In this document: positions 11,815-22,440 of the stretch, one piece after another
Layout of the letters: every line of letters begins with the position of its first letter
How positions within the stretch are numbered: position 1 is the stretch's first letter
Assembly (NCBI GenBank): GCA_016584495.1
Contig: WAID01000007.1
Span: 372,001-436,000, forward strand
Length of the DNA: 64,000 nt
Source of the DNA: Celoporthe dispersa
Lineage: Eukaryota; Ascomycota; Sordariomycetes; Diaporthales; Cryphonectriaceae
Reading direction: 5' to 3'
Position numbers and translations under genes: made by a program
The notes under the pieces: generated by a model
Told to the model about the DNA's origin: nothing
The model's database searches: none
What the model saw: the letters and a program-made list of their open reading frames with translations, nothing else

Positions 11815-14092
11815 ATATCTTTCGCTTTTATTATAGCTAAATCTTATTTCGTATTGAGAATTTTGGAAATATTAATTTTTTCTATTATTATATTCGTTTC
11901 GAAAAGCATTAAGCTTATAATAATAGCTTGAGCTTTTTCGATTTCTTTTCAGCTTGATTCTATTTCGCTTTTTATCGCTTCCGCTTTCTCTTTCGCTTCA
12001 ATGCTATTTAAAGCTTATCGCTAATTCCTTTTCGATAATAATAATAAGAAGAGTTTCAATGCTTACAATTCGAATATAGCTTGCTATTTTAGCGATAATA
12101 GTATTCTGAATTCGCTTTCTATAAATTAAAACTCAAACGGAATTTGCTATTAAATGAACAATATACAATTCATTTCTAATTTAATATTTTCTTGAATAAT
12201 ATTTGAGATTAAATTATTCTATATAATATTAGTTTCGAAAAAGTTTATATTTAATTTTGTTTTCGATAGCTATTTTTTATATTAATATAATATTATTGCA
12301 TTAAATATATCTGATTCAATATTGATTTATTTTTGTTTCATAATGCATTTTCATTTCAATTTTGATTTATTATTATAACAAATATTATTTCAAATTGCTT
12401 CGAATTTATTTAAAGCCATTATATTCTATACTGCTTTTAAGAATTGCTAATCAAATATTTTCTATTCCAATTATTTAATTAATATTATATAATTATATTT
12501 TCATTCTTTTATATTTTTAGCTATTAGAATCTCTTTTATATATTTATTTAATAATAAATTTTTATTTGATATAATTAAAATTGATTTTAATTAAATATTA
12601 GTTTTTATTTGAAATAAAAATAAATTCATATTAATTCTTTTTATCAATTTTATATAAAAATTCGAATAAATATTTTTGAAAATATTCAATATTATTATTA
12701 ATAATAATAAAATAGTTATAATTTAATATTTATTATATTGTAAAGAGCTACTTTTACAATATGCTTAAGTAAGATGCTTGAAGAGTATTAAGATTGAATA
12801 TGCAATTCTAGCTAACTGCTATAAAAGTGCTAGCGCAATAGGCTTACTTATATCGTACGAAATGCCGCTTTGGTTCACTAGCAACTCTATTCTTTGGCTG
12901 GCTTATAGCTAGCTTTTTACATATATAGCTAATTTAATTTCTTATTAAAATAATTTATTCTAATATCTTTTAAACTTGATTATATTTTATTGCTAATTTG
13001 GAATTATTAAACTAATTTGTAAAAGCTCGATTCTTGTAAAACTTAATATTAATTCTATGTTATATTTATTAAATAATCGATTTAAATTAATATTCATTAT
13101 AAAAAGCTTCTAATTATTTAGAGCTAATTAGCTAATAGAAAAATAATTCAATTAATTTATTTGCGAAAAATATATAAATATTTTCAAACATTTCTGCATT
13201 TCTTAATAAGCTTTCTTTGTATTGCTATTTATTTTAGAATAATAAAGTATAAATAATTTCTATTTAATTTCGATTATTTTATATAAAATTAATTAAAAAA
13301 GCATTGATTTAATTTAAGCTATAATTGCTAATAATCGATTTGAAAAATTTGTAAAAATATTATTATATATTTCGAAATCGCTTTATATATATTTTAGCTG
13401 CTATTAAATATATTGCTTCTAGCTATATATATTTGAAAAGTCAATTTATAATAATTAATAAATAATGTAGCTCGCGTTTTTGCTTAACAATTTAATTATA
13501 AAATTAATAAAAATTTGCAATTAAAAATAATTCAGTATAGGAAATAATTGAAGCAACTTTTAATATAAGTATTTAATAAAATAAATTTTTTTGGCAAATA
13601 TTGCAATTTTTAATAAAAATTTGAATATTTTATAATATGCTATTTCAATAATAATTCTGCTTGAAAATATTGAATATTATATTCTGCTTTGAATAGCTTA
13701 ATATAAAAGAATTATATATTCATTGCAGAATTGCAATAATAAGAATCTTTAATTTAAGCAGCTAAAGCTAGTTTCGATATTGAAAAGCTTTTTAAATATT
13801 AAGTATGCAATTTACAATCTATTTTTTAATATTCGCTTTCTTTGAAAATATTCTTATTTTTTTATATATTGCTTTTAATTTAAGTTAATATATTGGATTC
13901 AATATTATTTTAGCATTTTATAACTTGCTTAATCGAAATTTCTCGAATAAAATATTACTTTTCAGCAATACATTCTCAAAAAATATATTAGAAAAGCTAA
14001 TATTTTAATTTTTAGCTTAGTAATCGAATATTTGCAATATAATATTAAATATTAACTTATTATTTTCTAATTCATTTTAAATATATTATAAT
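11815..14092. other. AT-rich RIP-degraded DNA, unassigned
   Basis: This runs between a solo LTR and the 5' LTR of the copia element. It is repeat-like in composition and has no readable domain. It contains one better preserved short insert (12,739-12,921), listed separately. Confidence 0.5.
12739..12921. mobile_element. MITE-like insert, 183 bp, with terminal inverted repeats
   Basis: It begins TGTAAAGAGCTA and ends TAGCTTTTTACA, which are inverted copies with one mismatch. The interior keeps CG, CC and GG words, unlike the surrounding RIP-bleached DNA. A TAT trinucleotide flanks both ends and may be the target duplication, but in such AT-rich DNA this is weak. It has no coding capacity. Elements this short would be below the duplication length RIP is known to need in Neurospora, which would explain its state. 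Confidence 0.45.
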
Positions 14093-14619
14093 AATAAATC
14101 TATTACTTTATTATTATATAATAGCTAATTAAATACAGAAATTAATAAAAATTATTTCTAAATAATTTCAATTTCAATAATAAGCAAAAGCTTCGTAATA
14201 GAAATTTTATTTTATTATTAGTTTAAAACAAACATTCGTTATTAAATTAAATAACAATAAGAAATTCTATTAAAAAGAATGTTATATTAATTAAATAAAA
14301 TTAAATGATGATAGAATTCTATTGAAAAGAAATTCTGTAATAAAGTTGAAATTTCAATATACGAATGTTATTAGAAGATTAAAATTATATTAATTAGCTA
14401 AAGAATGCTAAGCGCTAATTAAATACAAATAACAAAATAATTAATAATTTTGATTAAATTAGTAAAACTAAATTGAAAGAAAATTCAATTACAAATATAT
14501 CGAATATTTTCTTCTTATTCGAATAGCTAAATAGAATATTTATTAACGAATACAACAGTTTTTCAATCAACTTTCTATTTTTTCAATCTTTCAGTTTTCC
14601 TACTTCTTACTATCTTTTG
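14093..14619 (+). repeat. 5' LTR of the copia element
   Basis: It aligns over its whole length with the 3' LTR at 19,224-19,731 and, inverted, with the solo LTR at 11,250-11,814. The start is blurred by mutation; the end is set by the junction to the conserved leader. Confidence 0.75.
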
Positions 14620-15099
14620 AGATTATAAGTTCGGATTTGCTATAAATTCAAAAAAATTTCGAAAATAAGCTTTTAATACTATTTTTCATTTAATTCATCT
14701 TTGCTAACGAAAACTTATTCTTTTCGTTCAAAAATCAATCTTTTGCGAAAAATTATTTTTTCGCACAAAAATACTATAATTATTATTTTCTCGAAAAAAA
14801 CTCTCTTTTTTATTTTTTCAATCTATTTACTTTTCAGATTTTTAAATCTATTAATATATTGTATTAATAATATAAAATTGCGTATATATTATCAATGTTT
14901 TTAATCTTTAAAGAATTCTTTATATTGCAATTCGAAAAATTAATAAAAAAATTCATTAATTTTATTAAACGAATTTTGAACGAATTAAAATTCAAAGATA
15001 TTAATTTATCCTACAAACTGATTTTAATTTAGATTCTTGAAAGCTTTTCTAACAAATATAACAACTTTTTTCGTTTATTATATAATAATGCGGAATCGA

Positions 15100-18000
15100 T
15101 TCTAGCGCGTATACAATCACGACGCTAATTTCTACTCTTTTAGATGAATTTAAAAAATAAGTATTAATTCGAAATTGAATTTCAATTCAAATTCGAATCG
15201 AATTACGAAAAAGCTTTAGAAAAAAACGAAAGGAAAATATTGCAAGCATTGCGATATACCTATTCAGAATACAAAGGATTGCTTTTATTTATTTCTTAAT
15301 ACAGCTTTTAAGAATTGGGATTCGTCGAGGGATTCTAAATCGATTAATAAGTCGGTTAAATCGAATAGCTCTCAAATTAATATTGCTCGAAAAGCAAGAA
15401 AGGCTAATATCGATATATTAATTATAGTAAAAGCTGAAATTAATAATTCACTATCTATTTAATAGAATATAACTATTCACGAAATAGATTTAAATATCAA
15501 TTTTGATTTAATTAGCGATTTTATTCTATAAATAAATATAATTATTAAAAATAATTCTCAAATTGAAAATAGTTTAACTAATAATGCTATTAAAATAGGC
15601 CGAACTATCGAACGAATAAATTTATCAATAGCTAAAATTCAAGCAACAAGGATATTAAATACTCGTTGTTTAAATAATAATTATTATACTAATTTTATAA
15701 TAGATTCAGCTGCCGAACGAAATATAATATGCGATAGAAGCTATTTTCGATCTTTTATAGAATGCAATAAAATTATAAGCTGAGGAGAAGCAAACAAATC
15801 AGAAATAAAAGCGTTAATACAATTTATATTGAATTTACTAATATAAAAGAATATTCAAAAAGTAGTAGGAAGTAGGAAAACTGAAAAGTTGAAGAAGTAG
15901 AAAGTTAGAATTCTATTGTTATTTAATCTTATTTGATTAATATAATATTCTTTTTAATAGAATTTCTGATTGTTATTTACTTTAATAACGAATGTTTGTT
16001 TTAAACTAATAATAGGATAGAATTTCTATTACGAAGCTTTTGCTTCTATTGAAAAATATCAAAGTTTTTGCTCCGTTAGATCGAATTGAAGCTATTTAGA
16101 AATAATCTTTATTTATTTCTATATCTAATTAGCTATTATAGAGTAATAGACTAATAAATATTTTTTAAAAAATAATTGCTATTATATATTTGAAATAAGT
16201 ATTAATTTTGTTTATTAATAAAAAATAAATAATTTGTATTATTTACATATTAAATTTATTAAAAAATTAATAAAAGTTTTAATAATTAATTCAAATAAAT
16301 TAAATGAAATAGAATTGCTATATAAGCGATTTGGCTATATAAATAAAAATTTATAAACATATTAATTATTAATATAAAAAACTTAATTTTAAATAATAAG
16401 CAAATTAAATTAAACGATATAAATAAAATATCGAATTGCGAAATTTTTTATAAAGCTAATATAATGCAAGATATAAATAAATTTTCTAAATTGTTTAAAA
16501 TAATTAAAATTTTGAAAAAATAAGCTTAAATATATATAAGATAATCTATCTATATATATATAATATATATAAATACTTTATTACTTTTCCCAATAAAAAA
16601 ACGAAATATATCGAAATAAAATTATTAAAATCGAAAAACGAAGCTTTAGCAATATTTAATATATTTAAAGCTATAGCTGAAAATTAGCATACGATTAAAA
16701 TAAAACGATTTACTAGCTACAATAATACTGAATATATTAATAAACGATTTAAAAATATTTTAAATAATACTAATATAATATATTAAAAATTTTTATTTTA
16801 TATTTCATAATAAAACGAAGCTATAGAAAGAATAAATCGAATATTATTAAATAAAATAAAAGCTTTACCAATAAATATTAATTTACTTTTTTATTTATAG
16901 AAAAAAGTATTAATAATAGCTTATTATTTATATAATCGTATATTATATTTAATTATTAATTATAAAACGCTTTTCGAATTAAAAAACGAAAATAAACTGA
17001 ATATTAATAATATAAAGATTTTCGATAGCTTATTATATTATAAATTAAAAAAACTAAATAAAGAAATTAAAATCCAATCTAAAATTATTTTAGGTTTATT
17101 AATTGGCGTTGGCGAAAACAATGCAAATTATAAAATATGGGATTTAAAACGAAATTAATTAATATAAGTTCGAGATTTGAAGATAATAAAAACAGCTTTT
17201 TAAACTTATTGAATAAAAATAATTATATATCGAAATCAAATTAAATAACGATATAAATTATATTAATAGCTTCAATAATAAAATCGATATTATTTCAAAT
17301 AACGAATTAAGAAATAATAATATTATAGAAGAAATTAATAAACTAAAAAAGGTTTTTTTGTAATTTTCTTTTTTTAATAAAAATAATTTAGTTTTTATAA
17401 AAAAATTTAATAAAAAAGCTAATATTGCTTTTCAAAATAGTAATAATAATAATATTATTAAAAACGATATCGACGAAATAGCTAATATATTAATTTATAT
17501 AATTAATATAAATAAAAATTTGTTTATTTGTAAATAAGCTATAAATAGCAAAGAAGCTATTCAATAGCTAAATTGAATGAAAGCTGAAATGAACGAATTA
17601 AAAAAGCGATATATTTGGAAATTAATTAATTTATTAAAGAATCGAAAGATGCTAGAGAAGCGTTGAGTTTATAAATATAAAATTAATGAATTTGAAAATA
17701 TTATTTGTTATAAATCCTATTGAATTATATAAGATTTTAATCAAATATTAAGTATAAATTATTTAGAAATCTTTAATACGATTTGTCGAAGCGAAATCTA
17801 TCGATTAGCTTTCATAATTGGCTTATATTTTGATTGAAAATTTTTATAATATAATATAAAAAACGTTTTCGTATATGCTAAAATAAATTAAGAAATATAT
17901 ACAATTCAATCAATAGAGTTTGAAAAGCCAAGTTTAGAATATAAAGTCTATAAATTAATTAAAGCATTATACGATTTAAAGCAATTGCTTAAGCTATAAT

Positions 18001-19060
18001 ATAAATATTTAAAAAAAAGTTTAGAAAAATATAATTTTATTGAATCAAAATACAACTAAAGCCATTTTTTGAATAAGAACGGAAATAATTGTATTATTAT
18101 GCTATATTGATAATATAATAATGCTAGAGCTGAATATAAATAAAATAAATAAAATAGCTAATAAAGTTAGTATTGAAATGAAATTATAACATATAATAAG
18201 CATGCTATCAATGTTTCTAGAAATAGAAATAAAATTAAACAAAGAATGAAATATATTAAAAAATATATTGAACGTTTTAATAAATAAAATAATAAACGAT
18301 ATAATATATTAATCGAAGGGAATTCAAAACTATGCAGATCGATTAAATAAGCTAGCTTTAAAAAAATGAAATTATATCAATAAAAAATAAATGCTTTATT
18401 ATTTTTAGTTATTATAATAAGATTTGATATAATATATAGAATTAATTTGTGCTTACGTTTTATATCAAATTCTTCAAAAAAAATATTGAAACGCTTTAAA
18501 TCGAATATAGAATTATTTATTAAGTTTCTTTAATTTAGGATTTGTTATAATTTATATACGAATGAATTTATTGAATTAAATTTAATAGAGTTTAATAATA
18601 GCATTTATAGTAATAATTTAAACAATAAAACTAATATACTTAGCTATATAATTTATTTTAAGTATAATAATTAAATTAATTGAATTAGTAATTTATATTG
18701 AATAATTGCTATTAATATAAGCGAAGCTGAATATATGAGTTTAAAATAAACTATTTATTTAAATTATTAATTAATTTCATTTGATAATAAATTAAATTTA
18801 GAGCTAAATCTAAATAAATTAGCTATTATAATAGATTCGGAATTAGCTCAAAAACTAATTGAAAATTCTAAATACTATAAAAGAAGTAAATATATTGATA
18901 TTTGTTATTACTATATACAATAATGCATTTAAAAACAAAAGTTAATATTAATGCATTATAAAAGCAAGAAAAAATCTAGCTAACTTATTAATTAAAAGCG
19001 TTTCCATAAACTAATTTATTAATTACGTCGATAAACTAAGCTTAATAAAGAAATAAGCTA
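15100..19060 (+). pseudogene. Copia gag-pol relic
   Basis: In order: a zinc knuckle at 15,241-15,282 (spacing C-X2-C-X4-Q-X4-C, the histidine replaced by Gln); protease around 15,690-15,770 with DSAAE in place of the active-site DSGA; the pre-integrase segment near 16,312-16,350, where the expected His residues are Tyr (YKRFGYINK); the integrase core about 16,560-17,060, with SYNNTEYIN at the second catalytic site; copia-type RT from about 17,575, with KVYKLIKALYDLKQ near 17,950 and the active site as YIDN at 18,103-18,114; and RNase H at about 18,720-19,000, with ISEAEYMSL and a KYYKRSKYIDI stretch. Numerous stops and the changed active sites make it non-functional. The changes D to N and H to Y are the transitions RIP makes. 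Confidence 0.85.
15855..16156 (-). repeat. Solo LTR inside the copia pol, internally deleted
   Basis: It has the same family and orientation as the LTR at 11,250. Both ends are intact (TCAAAAAG to GACTAATA) and flanked by AATAT on each side (15,850-15,854 and 16,157-16,161). About 250 bp of the LTR interior are missing. It splits the copia relic between protease and integrase and is therefore younger than that element. Confidence 0.7.
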
Positions 19061-19223
19061 TATATATATATTTATATATAAATAAAAAACTTCGAAATAA
19101 AATATTTCCATATTTAAATATCGAAAATAGTATTCAAATAAATAGTTTTCATTTATTATAAAAGTTTTTGCTATTAAATAAATAAGTAAGCAAATTCAAT
19201 ATTGAATATAGCTTAAGAAGAGT

Positions 19224-19731
19224 TATTAGTCTATTACTTTATAATAGCTAATTAGATATAGAAATAAATAAAGATTATTTCTAAATAGCTTCAATTCGAT
19301 CTAACGAAGCAAAAACTCCGATATCTTTCAATAGAAGCAAAAGCTTCGTAATAGAAATTCTATTCTATTATTAATTTAAAACAAACATTCGTTATTAAAT
19401 TAAATAACAATAAGAAATTTTATTAAAAAGAATATTATGTTAATCAAATAAGATTAAATAATAATAGAATTCTATAAAAAGAAATTCTATAATAAAAATT
19501 AAAATTCCAATATACGAATATTATTGAAAGATTAAAATTATATTAATTAGCTAAAGAATGCTAAACACTAATTAAATAACAAATAATAGTAATTTTAATC
19601 AAATTAGTAAAATTAGATTGAAAGAAAAATTCAATTATAAATATATCGAATATTTTCTTTTTTATTCGAATAGCTACAATAATTATCAACGAATACAACA
19701 GTTCTTCAATCAATTTTCTATTACTTTTTGA
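19224..19731 (+). repeat. 3' LTR of the copia element
   Basis: It begins TATTAGTC right after an AAGAAGAG purine tract and ends in CTTTTTGA. It is similar to the 5' LTR along its full length. Confidence 0.75.
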
Positions 19732-19791
19732 AAATCAATATTCAAATTCATTTATTAATAATTATATTCTATTAAAGGAATAATAAATTAT

Positions 19792-20312
19792 TCAAAAAGT
19801 AATAGAAAGTAGGAAAACTGAAAAACTGAAAAAGTAGAAGATTGATAGTTTTTCTATCTAGCTATTCGAATAAGAAGGAAATATTCGATATATTTATAAT
19901 TGAATTTTCTTTCAATCTAGTTTTACTAATTTAATTAAAATTACTATTATTTGTTATTTAATTAGCGTTTAGCATTCTTTAGCTAATTAATATAATTTTA
20001 ATCTGTTAATAACATTCGTATATTGAAATTCTAATTTTATTACAAAATTCCTTTTCTATAGAATTCTATTGTTATTTAATCTTATTTGATTAATATAGCA
20101 TTCTTTTAATAGAATTTCTTATTGTTATTCAATTTAATAACGAATGTTTGTTTTAAACTAATAATAGAATAGAATTTCTATTACGAAGCTTTTGCTTTTA
20201 TTGAAAGATATCGGAGTTTTTGCTTCGTTAAATAGAACTAAAGTTATTTAGAAATAATTTTTATTTATTTCTATATTTAATTAGCTATTATAGAATAAAT
20301 AATAAACTAATA
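19792..20312 (-). repeat. Solo LTR inserted in the gag part of the second copia copy
   Basis: It is a complete LTR (TCAAAAAG to ACTAATA) with ATTAT directly on both sides (19,787-19,791 and 20,313-20,317). Taking out the LTR joins the flanks into a stretch that matches 15,400-15,510 of the first copy in inverted orientation, which proves the insertion site. Confidence 0.8.
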
Positions 20313-20595
20313 ATTATTAATTTCAGCTTTTATTATAATTAATATATCGATATTAGCTTCTTTTGCTTCTCAAGCAATATAAATTTGAAAGCTATTCGAT
20401 TCAATTAATTTATTAATCGATTTAGAATTTCTCAACGAATCTCAATTCTTAAAAGATTTATTAGGAAATAAATAAAAGCAATCTCTTATATTATGAATAA
20501 ATATATCGCAATGATTGCTATATTTTTCTTTTGTTTTTTCCAAAGCTTTTTCGCAATTCAATTCGAATTAAAATTCTTTTTATTATTTCTAATAA

Positions 20596-20681
20596 TGCAC
20601 ACCTATTTAAGTGTGTTTGCCGTAGATTCTGCCAGTCAAGGCACGCATACTCTTTGCATAGTGCAGTGGTCCAGTGCATCA
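20596..20681. mobile_element. 86-bp unmutated insert with 8-bp target duplication (MITE-like)
   Basis: A short GC-richer piece sits inside the RIP-bleached gag of the second copia copy. The 8-mer TCTAATAA occurs just before it (20,588-20,595) and just after it (20,682-20,689). Its ends are short inverted copies (TGCAC and GTGCA). An 8-bp target duplication is typical of hAT-type transposition. It is far too short to code. Confidence 0.5.
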
Positions 20682-21858
20682 TCTAATAAAAAGAATCTTT
20701 TTCGATTTAATATCTATTCTTTTAAATTTATTTTAAAAAAATAGAAATTAGTATCTTAATTGTATATGCGCTACAATAGATTCAGTATTATTATATAATA
20801 AATGAAATAAAGTTTTTATATTCGTTAGAAAAGCTTTTAAAAATCAAAATTAAAATCAATTCGTTAAATAAATTAATATTTTTGAATTTTAATTCATTCA
20901 AAATTTATTTAATAGAATTAATGAATTTTTCTATTAATTTTTCGAATCATAAAATAAAGAATTTTTTACAAACAAGAAACATTAATATAAATTTTTTAAA
21001 ATTATATAAATATTCTAGCTTTTTCCGTATTTCGAAAGCTATTAATAAATATCGAATTTATTATAAAGAATTATTTTTTATTAATAATATAATTAAATTT
21101 TTTAATATTATATTATTCTAAGCTATTAGTAAAATATTATTATATATTTTAGCTAATTTTTATAAAAGATTTATAAAAGAATTTTTATTTTCTTTATTTT
21201 TTTTATTTAATTCGTTTATTCTATTTTATTGAATTAAAATATATTTTTGAAGAATAGCATTATATTTTTTTTCTAATATAAGATGCTTTCAATACAAATA
21301 GCTCAAATAATATAATTTTCTTTATTTTTAAAGCGAGCAAAAAGAATTCGAAGTTCGAATAAAATCGCTTCTTTATTTATTTTTATATTTTATAAAAATA
21401 CATAATTGAAATATAATAATATAAAATATTGATATATTTATATTTAAATTGATATATTTGGTTAATTCTTTTATACTAATTTTATTGATTAAGAAAAATG
21501 AATATTTTGCAAAAATGCGAAATTCTTCGAATTAATTCGAATTGAATACTTTTAATTGCGAAATCGATTTTTGCAACAAAGAAAATAAATATATAAAATC
21601 GAAATAATAATATATATGCGATTTTATATTATTAATATAATATATTAATAGATTTATGATTTCGAAAAGGAAATAGATTGAAAAAGAGAAAAAAGAAATC
21701 TTTTTCGAGAAAATAATAATTGTAATATTTTTGTGCAAAAATAATTTTTCAACGAAAAGAATAGTTTTTCGTCAGAAAAGATAAATCGAATAAAAAATAA
21801 TATCAAAAGCTTATTTTCGAAGTTTTCTCGAATTTATAGCAAATCTAAGCTTATAATC

Positions 21859-22432
21859 TCCAAAAATAATAAAAAGTAAAAAATTGAAAAATTGAAAAAA
21901 TAAAAGATTAATAATCAATAATTGAAAAGCTGTTATATTCGTTAATAATTTTTTTATTTAGCTATTCGAATAAGAAAGAAATATTCGATATATTTATAAT
22001 TGAATTTTTTTTCAATCTAATTTTATTGATTTAATTAAAATTATTAATTATTTTGTTATTTGTTATTTAAATATCGCTTAACTTTTTTAGCTAATTAATA
22101 TAATTTAAATTTTTAATAATATTCGTATATTGATATTATTAAATAAAATTAAAACTATTGTAAAATAATAAATTAATAAATTTCAATAATCGAATATTAT
22201 TCAAAAATAAAGTTATATTAATTAATCAAAAAATGTTAAAAGCTAATTAAATAATAAACAATAATACAATTAATATTTTTAATTAAATTGAAAAAAATTC
22301 AATTATAAATATATCGAATTTCTTGATTCGAATAACTAAATAGAATAATTATTAATAAATATAATAGCTTTTATATTATTAATTTTTTAATTTTCTCAAT
22401 GTTTCAATTTTCTTATTTCTTACTATCTTTTA
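21859..22432. repeat. Two half-LTRs in inverted (palindromic) arrangement
   Basis: The stretch 21,859-22,140 is the first half of the copia LTR in the orientation of 11,250; 22,190-22,432 is the same half in inverse orientation, with about 50 bp between. Both lack the other half of the LTR, so the junction looks like a palindrome made by inversion or by a broken insertion. The right arm ends about 8 bases before the gene at 22,441. Confidence 0.65.
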
Positions 22433-22440
22433 ACTAATTA

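Larger units (their letters stand above)
14093..19731 (+). mobile_element. Ty1/copia LTR retrotransposon, both LTRs, RIP-inactivated
   Basis: This is a plus-strand element of about 5.6 kb: LTR (14,093-14,619), leader, gag-pol relic, an AAGAAGAG purine tract just before the 3' LTR, and LTR (19,224-19,731). The bases right after the 5' LTR (gattataagttcgg) are in the primer-binding-site position and occur again next to the LTR fragment at 21,859, in inverted orientation. The domain order protease, integrase, RT, RNase H is that of copia. A solo LTR of the same family has jumped in at 15,855-16,156. Compared with the second copy, it lacks about 580 bp of the 5' part (between about 14,930 and 14,940). 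Confidence 0.8.
19732..22140 (-). mobile_element. Second copia copy, inverted and largely deleted
   Basis: The minus strand here repeats the leader and gag part of the plus-strand copia element: 21,530-21,860 is the inverse of 14,605-14,940, 20,760-20,950 the inverse of 14,940-15,120, and 20,320-20,560 the inverse of 15,200-15,450, including the zinc-knuckle region. It also has about 580 bp (20,950-21,530) lost from the first copy. Pol is absent. An LTR fragment (21,859-22,140) lies at its 5' side, next to the same putative primer-binding sequence. A solo LTR (19,792-20,312) and an 86-bp insert interrupt the gag part, and the 3' LTR of the first copy abuts its broken end. Confidence 0.7.

Noticed and set aside
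20493..20744. 83-codon frame across the second copia copy
   Set aside because: Lies antisense to gag and runs through the 86-bp insert; not a gene.
1..22440. Centromere or mitochondrial DNA as an explanation for the AT-rich block
   Set aside because: Retroelement domains with transition-type damage explain it. No mitochondrial gene or tRNA is seen. A centromere role cannot be excluded but has no direct support.
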